This document shows positions 52,831 through 61,987 of a stretch of 64,000 nt of DNA, piece after piece. Both the position numbers and the translations under genes were made by a program. Below the pieces are notes generated by a model. It was given only the letters and a program-made list of their open reading frames with translations, was not told where the DNA came from and did no database searches. This DNA comes from JAGMES01 sp023128035 (GTDB lineage Bacteria; Bacillota; Halanaerobiia; DY22613), in the NCBI GenBank assembly GCA_030627905.1, contig DAOVRZ010000007.1, positions 1 through 64,000 of the forward strand. Direction: 5' to 3'. The stretch's first letter is position 1. Each line of letters starts with the position of its first letter.

Positions 52831-53298
52831 ATGAAAAAATATAGAGTCTCCTTTGTAATTAATGGGAGAAAAGAAGAGATGGAAGTCGAAGCAAATGTGA
52901 CTTTATTAGATCTTATTAGAGATGAATTACTTCTCACTGGTGCTAAGTATGGTTGCGGTGGTGGAGAGTGTGGTGCCTGTACTGTAATCATGGATGGCAA
53001 TCCAGTTAATTCTTGTTTAGTTCTTGCTCCAGAAGTGAATGGTTGTGAGATTGTTACTGTTGAGGGTTTAGTTCAAAATGCTGAATTGGATAAAATTCAA
53101 CAATCATTTATAGATCATGCTGCGTTACAATGTGGATTCTGTACACCAGGAATGATTATGTCTGCAAAAGCACTTTTGAAGAAAAATCCACATCCGACAG
53201 AAGCAGAAGTTCGTGAGGCATTAGCTGGTAATCTCTGTCGTTGTACTGGTTATAAAAAGATTGTAGAAGCAATATTAGATGTAACAACTAGAAACTAG
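52831..53298 (+). CDS. xdhC: Xanthine dehydrogenase-family 2x[2Fe-2S] subunit
   Basis: 155 aa; ATG 52831 after AAGGGGG. Plant-type ferredoxin cysteines GCGGGECGACTV near residue 42 and the second cluster's QCGFCTPGMIM and NLCRCTGYKKI near 100-145 are all intact. Carries electrons from the molybdenum site to FAD. 30 bp after xdhB and 25 bp before xdhA. Standard length. Confidence 0.95.
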   Translation: MKKYRVSFVINGRKEEMEVEANVTLLDLIRDELLLTGAKYGCGGGECGACTVIMDGNPVNSCLVLAPEVNGCEIVTVEGLVQNAELDKIQQSFIDHAALQCGFCTPGMIMSAKALLKKNPHPTEAEVREALAGNLCRCTGYKKIVEAILDVTTRN

Positions 53299-53323
53299 GT
53301 TTTATTGAAAGGGGGATTATTTC

Positions 53324-55639
53324 ATGAAAGTAGTAGGTAAGCGCGTAAAGCGAGTGGACGGTGTTCGTAAAGCTACTGGAAGCGCTAAATATGTTGATGA
53401 TATGAAATTTGCTGGTATGTTGTATGCTAAAATTGTGAGAAGCCCACATGCGCATGCAAGAATCTTAAGTATTGATACAAGTAAAGCTGAAGCTTTACCA
53501 GGAGTAAAAGCTGTTATTACTGGTAAAGAGTTTTCAAATACTACTGGTCTATATATGGCAGACCGTAAAGTTTTTTCTGTTAATAAAGTACGTTATATCG
53601 GTGATGCAGTTGCAGCAGTAGCTGCTGAAACTGCAGAAATCGCTGCAAAAGCAGTGAAATTGGTAGAAGTTGAATACGAGGTTTTACCTGGGTTATTTGA
53701 TCCTATTGAAGGAATGAAAGAGGATGCTCCTCTGATTCATGAAAATATGCATGAATATGAGCATGCAGTATTCATCCACCCAATTCCTCATACTAATGTT
53801 AGTGAACATTTCAAATTACGTAAAGGAAATGTAGAGGAAGGTTTCAAACAAGCAGATTTCATTTATGAAAATGAGTTTGAAGTACCAATGGTCCACCATG
53901 TTCCATTAGAAACTCATACTACTGTTGCAAGAATGAGTCTTGAGGGTCAATTAGATGTTATTTCTAGTGCTCAATCTCCATTTGCTGTTCGTCAGTTATT
54001 GGGTAAAGTTTTTGATATTCCATTGAATAGAATCACTGTTCAAGCAGAGAATATCGGTGGTGGCTTCGGTGGAAAAGCTGGTCTTCAGATTGAACCACTG
54101 GTTGTTGCATTGGCATTAACTTTACCTGGTTATTATGTTCGTCTAACTTATACTCGTGAAGAGGAATTTTGTTCTGCTGTAAACCGTCAGGGTTTACGTG
54201 CAAAATATAAAACTGGAGTTATGAAAGATGGAAATATCGTAGCTCAAGAGATTGAATATATCTGGGATGCTGGTGCTTACAATGACTATGGTGTAAACAT
54301 TGTTAAAACAGCTGGTTATTCTTGTGCAGGTCCTTACGAAATTGATAATGTAAAAGCTGATTCTTACTGTGTATATACTAATCATCCAGTAGGTTGTGCA
54401 TATCGTGGTTTTGGTATGTGTGAGATCCATTGGGGAATCGAACAGAATTTAGATATAATAGCAGAAAACTTAGGAATTACTCCTGTAGAAATTCGATTAA
54501 AAAATGGTTTGAAAGAGGGAGCTTTAACTGTTACTAGTGAAGTAATGGCGCCTGTTGGTTTTTACGAATGTATTGAGCGGGCCGCTGAATTAATTGACCT
54601 TGATAAGAAGGATGCTCCATCTAAGCCATATAAGCGTAGAGGTAAAGGTATTGCAGGTGGTTATAAAGGCCCATCTACTCCACCAGCTGCTGCATCAACT
54701 GCTATAATCTATCTCTTAGAAGATGGAACAATTAACTTATTGATTAGTGCAACTGAAATGGGTCAAGGTGCATTCACTGCTTTAGCGCAGATTGCTGCTG
54801 AAGAGTTAGGTGTAGATGTAGATAAAGTTCATATCTCAACTCCTCATACTGATTATACACCTTATGAATGGCAAACTGTAGGTAGTAGAACAACTTATTC
54901 TGCAGGAAATGCTGTGATTAATGCAGCACAGGATGTCAAACGACAATTAAAAGATTTTGCTGCTGAAGATTTTGATGTAGATATGAATGATTTATATATT
55001 GAAGATAGTTTTATTTATTCAAAAAATGATTCTGATATGAAGAAAGCTATTCAAGACTACGCATTAGGTTTGGTTTATTCTAATGGTAGTGGAAAAGGTG
55101 GCCCTGTTATCGGACGAGGTGTCTTCATTCCAGAAGGAGTAACTAATATAGATTTAGAAACTGGTCAAGGCCGTCCTGTTAATCACTGGACTGTAGGTGT
55201 TCATGGTGCAGAGGTTGAAGTGGATATTGAAACTGGTGAAATCGATGTTATTAAAATGGCTGCAGTCTTTGATATCGGTAAAGTAATTAACCCTGCTACA
55301 GCAGAAGGTCAGGTAGAAGGTGCAATTATTCAAGGCTTAGGTACTGTATTGATGGAAGAGATGATCTTAAAAGATGGTAAATTAATGAATCCATCCTTTG
55401 TAGATTACAATATTCCAACTACTGTAGATTGTCCTGAGCTAGTTATCGAGTTTGTTGAAACTCCACTAAAGGATGGTCCTTATGGAGCAAGAGGTATTGG
55501 AGAACCTGCTATGGTTCCTACAGCACCTGCAATTGCTAACGCTATTTATGATGCAATTGGTGTTAGAATTACAAGTATGCCAATTACTTCAGAAAAAATA
55601 TTAAAAGCTTTAAAAGAGAAAGAAGCTAAAAGTCAGTAA
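53324..55639 (+). CDS. xdhA: Xanthine dehydrogenase-family molybdopterin subunit
   Basis: 771 aa, ATG behind GAAAGGGGG. Standard length for the large subunit. Pterin-binding blocks: IGGGFGGKAGLQIEPL near 244, AYRGFGMCEIHWG near 365, ATEMGQGAFTALAQIAAEEL near 480 and GARGIGEPAMVPTAPAIANA near 725, whose Glu is the catalytic base. Substrate cannot be read from sequence; purines are strongly suggested by the neighbouring permease and ureide genes. In purine-fermenting clostridia this enzyme often needs a labile selenium, which would fit the selenium metabolism shown by tRNA-Sec; that is inference. Confidence 0.93.
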   Translation: MKVVGKRVKRVDGVRKATGSAKYVDDMKFAGMLYAKIVRSPHAHARILSIDTSKAEALPGVKAVITGKEFSNTTGLYMADRKVFSVNKVRYIGDAVAAVAAETAEIAAKAVKLVEVEYEVLPGLFDPIEGMKEDAPLIHENMHEYEHAVFIHPIPHTNVSEHFKLRKGNVEEGFKQADFIYENEFEVPMVHHVPLETHTTVARMSLEGQLDVISSAQSPFAVRQLLGKVFDIPLNRITVQAENIGGGFGGKAGLQIEPLVVALALTLPGYYVRLTYTREEEFCSAVNRQGLRAKYKTGVMKDGNIVAQEIEYIWDAGAYNDYGVNIVKTAGYSCAGPYEIDNVKADSYCVYTNHPVGCAYRGFGMCEIHWGIEQNLDIIAENLGITPVEIRLKNGLKEGALTVTSEVMAPVGFYECIERAAELIDLDKKDAPSKPYKRRGKGIAGGYKGPSTPPAAASTAIIYLLEDGTINLLISATEMGQGAFTALAQIAAEELGVDVDKVHISTPHTDYTPYEWQTVGSRTTYSAGNAVINAAQDVKRQLKDFAAEDFDVDMNDLYIEDSFIYSKNDSDMKKAIQDYALGLVYSNGSGKGGPVIGRGVFIPEGVTNIDLETGQGRPVNHWTVGVHGAEVEVDIETGEIDVIKMAAVFDIGKVINPATAEGQVEGAIIQGLGTVLMEEMILKDGKLMNPSFVDYNIPTTVDCPELVIEFVETPLKDGPYGARGIGEPAMVPTAPAIANAIYDAIGVRITSMPITSEKILKALKEKEAKSQ

Positions 55640-55867
55640 TTTACCTAAACGCGAAATAAAGGTTCCTCTGTTAAAAAAAAGGTAACCTTGATAAAGGAAT
55701 ACCTTTCAAATTGGGTGTACTAATTTTGACATAGGGATTCCGTGATTTGAGAAATCAGAAAATTGTAAATTATTGAAAAGGGGTGGTTAGAGAAGTAGAA
55801 GAGGGGAGTTCTAAGTAGAGCCGTAAAAAAGACCTAATAAAAACAGATAATTTGAGGAGGACAATTG

Positions 55868-57085
55868 ATGGAAAATCAAAAAGCAATTCACGATGTAAAA
55901 AAACTGCCCTTTGGACAGATGATGTTATTGGGTATGCAGCATGCTTTAGCAATGTTTGGTGCTACGGTGTTGGTACCAATTTTAACTGGGTTAAGTGTAT
56001 CTGTAACTTTATTTAGTGCAGGTATCGGCACATTATTATTTCACATGATTACTAAAAATAAAATTCCTGCTTATTTGGGTTCTTCATTTGCATTCATTGC
56101 ACCAATCGCAATCGTTGTTGAAAAAATGGGTGTTGGTTCTGCACAGGGTGGTATTATCGCTGCAGGTTTGATTTATGCCATCATGTCATTCATAATTTAT
56201 TTAGTTGGTCCTAAATTAATTAACTCTTTGTTCCCACCGATAGTGACTGGCCCAGTAATTATGGTTATTGGTCTAACTTTAGCTCCAGTTGCTATTAGTA
56301 TGGCTTCTGATAAATTGATTGTAGCAATTGTAGCTTTGTTGGCCGCTACTATCGCTAGTGTTTTTGGCCGTGGTTTATTTAAACTGATTCCAGTTATGAT
56401 TGGTTTGGTTGCTGGTTATATTACAGCATTATTTTTCGGTATGATTGATTTTTCTGCTGTTCAACAAGCTGCATGGATTGGCTTGCCTGAGTTTACGGCA
56501 CCAGTTATCAATTGGAATGCAATTTTAATGATTGCTCCAGTAGCTATTGTTTCTATGGTTGAACATGTTGGAGATATCTTAGCTATTAGTGCTACTGTTG
56601 GTAAAGGCCAAGAGTTTGTTAACGATCCAGGTATTCATCGGACTATGTTAGGTGACGGTATTGCTACCTCCCTTGCTGGTCTTTTTGGTGGACCACCAAA
56701 CACCACATATTCTGAAAATACTGGTGTTCTTGCATTGACTAAAATATTTGATCCTATTGTAATGCGTATTGCTGCATGTTTTGCTTTGTTTCTTTCTTTA
56801 GTACCAAAATTAGGTGCTCTGATTTCTACAATTCCTACTCCAGTTATCGGTGGTATCTCTATTCTTCTCTTCGGTATGATAGCTAGTGTAGGTGTTAGAA
56901 CTATGGTAGAAAACGATGTTGATCTTACTAAATCCAGAAATTTGATTATTGCAAGTGTTATCTTAGTTATCGGTATTGGTGGAGCTACTATTCATATTGG
57001 TAATGTAGAGTTTGCTGGTATGGGTCTTTCTGGTCTGGCTGGATTGGTATTAAACAAAGTTTTACCTGAAAAGTTTGGTGAATAG
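55868..57085 (+). CDS. NCS2-family xanthine/uracil permease
   Basis: 405 aa; ATG 55868 after GAGGAGG. About 12-14 membrane helices. Family motifs: GMQHALAMFGATVLVPILTG near residue 19, VEHVGDILAISATVGKG near 235-250 and PPNTTYSENTGVLALTK near 280. UraA-type and xanthine-type proteins both fit. The xdh genes upstream and the ureide genes downstream favour xanthine or a related purine. It lies 228 bp after xdhA, in a leader with a weak hairpin (AAGGTT/AACCTT, 55661-55690). Confidence 0.9.
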   Translation: MENQKAIHDVKKLPFGQMMLLGMQHALAMFGATVLVPILTGLSVSVTLFSAGIGTLLFHMITKNKIPAYLGSSFAFIAPIAIVVEKMGVGSAQGGIIAAGLIYAIMSFIIYLVGPKLINSLFPPIVTGPVIMVIGLTLAPVAISMASDKLIVAIVALLAATIASVFGRGLFKLIPVMIGLVAGYITALFFGMIDFSAVQQAAWIGLPEFTAPVINWNAILMIAPVAIVSMVEHVGDILAISATVGKGQEFVNDPGIHRTMLGDGIATSLAGLFGGPPNTTYSENTGVLALTKIFDPIVMRIAACFALFLSLVPKLGALISTIPTPVIGGISILLFGMIASVGVRTMVENDVDLTKSRNLIIASVILVIGIGGATIHIGNVEFAGMGLSGLAGLVLNKVLPEKFGE

Positions 57086-57204
57086 TGAACTCGTCCAGCT
57101 AAAGCTGAACATCGGGGCTTCAGTAGGGGATTCTACCCCCACTGAAGATTAAAAACAATTCCCACCAATTATAGAAGTGGGGGTCTTAACTCAAAAGATA
57201 AATA
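57083..57204 (+). repeat. 122-bp repeat, copy A (orphan IS200/IS605-like right end)
   Basis: Almost identical (two mismatches) to 61733-61854. It contains CTTCAGTAGGGG ... CCCCACTGAAG and CCCACC ... GTGGGGG hairpins, like right ends and guide-RNA scaffolds of TnpB elements, but no tnpB is present. It starts at the permease stop codon and may also terminate transcription. Confidence 0.65.
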
Positions 57205-57364
57205 TAACTCTAGCTTTTAGCTGGGATAAAACCCCGGCATTACTTATGGTAAGATCATAGCATTAAAGCATTATGCTTTATAATAAGGCTTAGAGTGTAA
57301 TTCTCTGACATTTGTAATTATTAAATTATATCCGATAGAAAAAAACAAAAAAATAAAAAAACAT

Positions 57365-57393
57365 TTGCTTTTTAGGGAAATATGTTTTATAAT
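57365..57393 (+). promoter_or_regulatory. Promoter of hutP
   Basis: TTGCTT at 57365-57370, 17-bp spacer, TATAAT at 57388-57393. Its position rules out the ATG at 57382 as translation start. Confidence 0.7.
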
Positions 57394-57450
57394 AAAGCTA
57401 TAATTAATGAATTTAAGCAAAATTTGCTAATAAGAAAGGGTCGAGTTAAA

Positions 57451-57894
57451 TTGTCCGAGCCAAATGTGAATTTACTTAGTGATGCTAAGATGAAGATTGG
57501 GAAGGCAGCATTATTATTGACCCTTACTTCTAGCCGTCAGGAAGAAACTGAACTTAAAAAGTTTCTTAAAGAAAGATATAATTATCATACTGTAGTGACT
57601 GAAGTTGGGGGAGTATTAAAAAACGTCAAGGATAAAGTAGTGAAATCAGTAGTAAGTGCTGCATTGAATGCTGGAATTCTTGAGAAAAAAAGTAGTCATA
57701 TTCACCCATTAATCCATGCTACCTTAGAAGCTGAACGTGGTATGATGTTTGATATTCCAACACATTCAAGTATCGTTATGAAAGTTGCGATAGTAGTTGG
57801 ACGAGACTGGCTAGCAGTTGCAATGTATGGTGAATCAGCGATTCATATTCTTTCAAACCATGAACGGGCTGGATTAGGAGTAATGCATGTGTAG
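57451..57894 (+). CDS. hutP: HutP-family RNA-binding antitermination protein
   Basis: 147 aa from TTG 57451 (site GAAAGGG), the same length as Bacillus HutP (148). HutP binds L-histidine and Mg2+, then an RNA with NAG triplets, and prevents a terminator from forming upstream of histidine-use genes. Matching blocks: KIGKAALLLTLTSSRQEETE, then TVVTEVGGVLKN, IHPLIHATLEAERG with the His pair that holds metal, and ESAIHILSNHERAGLGVMHV at the end. No hut genes are nearby; it lies between a purine permease and a decarboxylase operon. A hairpin-rich leader with a terminator follows. Confidence 0.9.
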   Translation: MSEPNVNLLSDAKMKIGKAALLLTLTSSRQEETELKKFLKERYNYHTVVTEVGGVLKNVKDKVVKSVVSAALNAGILEKKSSHIHPLIHATLEAERGMMFDIPTHSSIVMKVAIVVGRDWLAVAMYGESAIHILSNHERAGLGVMHV

Positions 57895-57896
57895 TA

Positions 57897-58085
57897 ACTG
57901 ACCTACTTAAGAAGATAAGTGGTGATATAGTGACCGGTCAGTGAAGTTTTTAACTTTTTAAAACTTAATATTTAGGTAATGAGATGATAATCTTCAAGAT
58001 GAAGATTATCTCTTAAGTGATAAGTGATTGAGTGAAGTCTTGAGTTGTTTTTACCTATTTGGTAAAAACTATCAGGGCTTTTTTA
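57897..58085 (+). promoter_or_regulatory. Structured leader with terminator, possible HutP target
   Basis: Starts with stem ACTGACC/GGTCAGT (57897-57942), then a perfect 11-bp hairpin (57986-57996 with 58000-58010). A triplet series AAG-TGAT-AAG follows at 58015-58024, with GAG and AAG further on. A strong terminator comes last: AAGTCTTGA...GTTTTTACC (58035-58056) against GGTAAAAAC...TCAGGGCTT, then T's. NAG triplets four bases apart are the HutP binding pattern. Control of the downstream genes is inferred; it may be only the hutP terminator. Confidence 0.45.
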
Positions 58086-58129
58086 TTTGCGGAAAGTTTA
58101 TACTATTAATCGTCAGGAGATTATAGAGG

Positions 58130-58940
58130 ATGAGCAAAGAACAAAAAATCCAAGAATTATTAGCTGAAAAAAGCAGATTGATGCTGGGAGGGGGAGAAAA
58201 ACGAATCGAGAAACAGCATGCTAAAGGTAAGTTGACAGCAAGGGAAAGAATTCAACTGCTAGTGGATGAGAATAGTTTTGTAGAGGTAAATTTATTTGTT
58301 AGCCACCGCTGTACTGATTTTGGTATGGAAGAGGTTGACGTTCCTGGAGATGGCCAAAGAAATGGGAGCACCATTTGTTGGATTATATGATTCAGGTGGA
58401 GCACGGATTCAAGAAGGTGTAGGAGCACTTAATGGTTTTGGTGAAATATTCCTTCGAAATTCCCTTAACTCAGGTGTTATTCCACAGATTTCAGTGATTA
58501 TGGGTCCATGTGCAGGCGGAGCAGTGTATTCACCAGCATTGACTGATTTTGTTTTCATGGTAGATCAAACAAGCCAAATGTTTTTAACCGGGCCAGAAGT
58601 AATTAAATCAGTAACCCGTGAGGAAGTAACTGCTGAAGCATTGGGAGGATCTAAAGCACATGCATCTAAGAGTGGGGTTGCTCATTTTACTGCTTCTAGT
58701 GAAGAAGAGTGTATGGAAGAAGTTCGTCGTCTATTAAGCTTTTTACCATCTAATAACTTAGAAGATGCACCAATGGGTTTAGCGAAAAATAGTGGTTTTG
58801 TAAATGGGAAAACTATTGAAGATTTAATTCCTGATCATCCAAATAAACCATATGACATGACAGCGATTATCGCTCGGTTGGTAGATCAAGGTGATTTTTT
58901 AGAAGTTCATAAAGATTATATTCATTGCTTTGTCTTTTGA
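58130..58940 (+). pseudogene. Acyl-CoA decarboxylase alpha (carboxyltransferase) subunit, deleted and truncated
   Basis: The first frame (ATG 58130, AGGAG site) gives IQELLAEKSRLMLGGGEKRI ... VEEVDVPGDG-like sequence, the N-terminus of methylmalonyl-CoA/propionyl-CoA carboxyltransferases. At ~58353 it switches to another frame: MAKEMGAPFVGLYDSGGARI, then GPCAGGAVYSPALTDFVF, the catalytic core. Some 35-40 codons (the VVTGYG...GGSLGEMHA segment) are missing. The junction reads GAGATGGC, which would occur on both sides (GDG and EMA codons), so an 8-bp direct-repeat deletion is likely. The C-terminal ~250 residues are also lost. Cannot be active. Confidence 0.85.
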
Positions 58941-59030
58941 TGTTTGGAGAATATGTGGTCGTGGGAATATGGTAAGTTCAAAGTAAAAGTATGATTAGTC
59001 GATAAAAATTATGTGTGAGGTGTAGTGGAA

Positions 59031-59117
59031 ATGGGAAGAAAATTTGTAGTTAAAGTTAGAGGCGAAGTTTATGAAGTGGAAGTTGATGAAGTAGATTCAG
59101 CTGACAAAGCAGTGTAG
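59031..59117 (+). pseudogene. Biotin carboxyl carrier (gamma) subunit remnant
   Basis: 28 codons, GRKFVVKVRGEVYEVEVDEV then a short tail and TAG. This is the usual opening of the biotin carrier subunit of Na+-pumping decarboxylases. The Pro-Ala linker and the AMKM biotinylation domain are gone. Lies between the alpha and beta remnants, its normal place. Confidence 0.7.
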
Positions 59118-59160
59118 CAGATTAGGCTGCTTTGTAGATTTATTAAGGGGGATACAAAAA

Positions 59161-60082
59161 TGCTGAACAGTTTATTTGATTTTTTGAATTCAACAGGTTA
59201 TGCTAACCTCACTTTGGGCCAGGGTGCGATGCTCGTAGTTTCTTTTATATTATTATATTTGGCAATTAAAAAACAATATGAGCCATTGCTTTTGGTATGT
59301 TATTAGCTAACTTACCTTTGTCTGGAATTACTGCAGGGCCAGTAGGTGATGGTGTTGGCGGACTTCTATATTATATTTATAAAGGTGTAAAACTTGACAT
59401 CTATCCTCCATCAATCTTTTTAGGTGCAGCAGCTCAATTGGGTATTTTTGCCACATTTCTGGGTGCTTTAGCTTTAGGATTTGCTCCTGCAGAAGCAGGT
59501 TCTATCGGAATTATTGGTGGTGCTGATGGCCCAACAGCTATCTTTTTAACAGCAAAATTAGCTCCACATTTGTTAGGACCGATTGCAGTTGCAGCATATT
59601 CGTATATGGCATTAGTTCCAATTATTCAACCACCGATTATGAAAGTATTAACAACCGAAAAAGAGCGTAATATAATAATGAAAACACTTCGTCCAGTTTC
59701 AAAAACTGAAAAGATACTTTTCCCAATCATAGTAACAGTTGTGGTTGGACTGTTTTTACCATCTGCAGTACCATTGTTAGGTGCATTGATGTTTGGAAAC
59801 TTGATGCGTGAATCTGGTGTAGTAGATCGTTTATTCAAAACTGCACAGAACGAACTGATAAACATCGTTACTATCTTTTTAGGTCTTTCTGTAGGTTCAA
59901 CAGCTAGTGCAGAGAAGTTTCTTACCGTTCAAACTTTAATGATTATTGGTCTTGGTCTTGCAGCATTTTCTTTCGGTACTGCGACTGGTGTTCTTTTAGG
60001 TAAAGTAATGTGTCGTTTAACCGGAAGTAAAGTGAATCCACTCATCGGTGCTGCTGGTGTTTTACTATCCTTTTTAGACTAA
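59161..60082 (+). pseudogene. Na+-pumping decarboxylase beta subunit, small deletion frameshift
   Basis: ATG 59161 behind AAGGGGG. Frame one encodes LFDFLNSTGYANLTLGQGAM ... KKQYEPLLLVCY and stops at 59308. Frame two continues from 59297, LLANLPLSGITAG through GADGPTAIFLTAKLAP (the Na+-site region) to the normal end. The family has LLLLPIAFGML at the break. In DNA this needs two copies of ATTGCTTTTG a few bases apart, but only one remains, so a ~16-bp slip between 10-bp repeats explains the loss. Normal length would be ~310 aa. The beta subunit pumps Na+ on decarboxylation of methylmalonyl- or related acyl-biotin. Confidence 0.85.
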
Positions 60083-60115
60083 GAGGATGATCTCTTACAA
60101 GGAAGTGAAAAATTA

Positions 60116-61701
60116 ATGAAACGTGAAATTGGAATTACAATCAGAGAAACTTTGCAACTTGAATCTTTAAAAAATGCAAAGATTGTTGCTGGAGTTGAAG
60201 GACTTGGACGTGTTGTAAAATATGTAAATATCATGGAAGTTCCAGATATAGTTAAATGGGTTAGAGAAGGTGAACTTCTATTATCAACAATTTATTCGAT
60301 TAAAGACGATGAAGAAGCTCAGCGTCAGCTAATTCCAACACTAGCAGAAAGAGGCCTGGCTGGTATGGCTATCAAGCCAGGCCTCTATATTGAAAAGATT
60401 CCAGCATTGATGTTGGATCAAGCAAATAAATACAATTTTCCAATCATTGAACTACCCCTTGATGCGTCTTTTTCTGACCTTATGGATACTATTTTAAGTG
60501 AAATTTTAAATGATCAGGCAGTTTTTTTAAAGAAATCACTAGATACACATGAGATGTTGATGGATGTTGTGTTAAAAGGTGGAGGATTAGCTGAGATTGC
60601 AGCAGCAATTAGTAGGTTAATCAAAACTCCTGTAGCCTTATTAAATCAAAATTTAGAAATACTCGCGATTAATCTAATACATAAGTTACAAAAAGAAGAT
60701 TTATTTGAATATGATCAAATATCAAAGGCTTGGGTTCTAAAAAAAGAATTAGAAAATAGCACTGAACATATTGGGCGATTTAAATTAGCTAAAATTCAGA
60801 TTAATGAAAACATTGTTCGTCAATTTTCAATTCCTATTATGATTAGTCAGGAAAATCATGGCTATATTTTTGTTTGGGATATAGGAGAAAAATTGGAGAT
60901 GAGTGATTTGTTAATCGTTGAGAGATCTGTAATAGTCGCTTTGAATCAGAACATGTTATTGCAACGCGAGCTAAAACAATGCACTGGGATTTAGAACATT
61001 CTTTTAGTATTATTGTTTTCGAACTGGGTACTCAGCAAGAAAATGTAGATAACTCTCGAAAAGATCATTTAAACTGGAGCAGGATTATCCAGAATATAAA
61101 TCAGTTAATTGAAAATCATAAAGAGCAAATAATTTTAGGTGAATGGGGTACAAAACTTGTTTTGCTTCATTCTATTCTAGAGGGAATTTGTAGCCTTGGC
61201 ACAAAAGATACAGATAATTATTTAACGAAAACTATTGCTGAAGTAAGCAGAATCATTGGGCAATACACACAGCAGTGTTATATTGGAGTAGGTGGTTTTT
61301 GCCAGGGAATCTCTAATTTGCAACAAAGTTATCAAGAAGCAAAGGAGGCCGTTAAGGTAGCTAAGTTAACCAATTCTTGTGATAAAGCTTTCTATTATGA
61401 TGAGTTAGGCATTTATCGTTTATTGCACAAAATATCTTCAGAAGAGTTACATAAATTTGTGAACGATACTTTGTTACCACTTATTGAATATGATCAACAA
61501 CATAAAACTGAGTTAGTAAAAACATTAGATGCCTATTTTGCTAATAATGGTAATTTACGTGCTCTAGCAAAAGATTTGTTTGTACATTACAATACTGTTT
61601 TATATAGAATGGAGCGAATTCAATCTATTTTGGATGTTGATTTGAATAATCGTGATATTAGGTTAAACATTGAGGTGGCCTTAAAAATTTACTCAAGTTA
61701 A
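60116..61701 (+). pseudogene. pucR: PucR-family purine-catabolism regulator, broken by an internal deletion
   Basis: Frame one (60116-60994) encodes the PucR N-terminal ligand domain (GITIRETLQLESLKNAKIVA ... VKYVNIMEVPD) and the GAF-like linker up to LLQRELKQ. Frame two (from ~60979) starts at HWDLEHSFSIIVFELGT and ends with the PucR C-terminal helix-turn-helix (NGNLRALAKDLFVHYNTVLY RMERI). Between them the ~30 residues that normally follow (ER.FR.EFL..LL) are missing and the frame has changed. PucR activators respond to allantoin or purine intermediates. This copy would give two separate halves, so regulation of the cluster may be lost. Confidence 0.87.
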
Positions 61702-61732
61702 ACTTGTTAAGACTTCATAAAGTAAAATAGAT

Positions 61733-61854
61733 TAGTGAACTTGTCCAGCTAAAGCTGAACATCGGGGCTTCAGTAGGGGATTCTACCCCCACTGAAGATT
61801 AAAAACAATTCCCACCACTTATAGAAGTGGGGGTCTTAACTCAAAAGATAAATA
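61733..61854 (+). repeat. 122-bp repeat, copy B (orphan IS200/IS605-like right end)
   Basis: Two mismatches to copy A at 57083-57204. Same hairpins; begins 32 bp after the pucR stop. The rest of 61702-61987 holds no gene. Confidence 0.65.
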
Positions 61855-61987
61855 ACTAGGTTAGTAAACATATATAAGTAACAGGTTAAAAAAAGCATTT
61901 TATTCGTAAATAATTTATAAAGGTAATTTGAGTAGGATTGAAGAATATTATAGACAATAGCTAAATGAGAGGGGACTTTCGTTAAGA

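Noticed and set aside
55640..55867. Riboswitch upstream of the NCS2 permease
   Set aside because: Only a weak hairpin is visible; no recognisable conserved core and no terminator.
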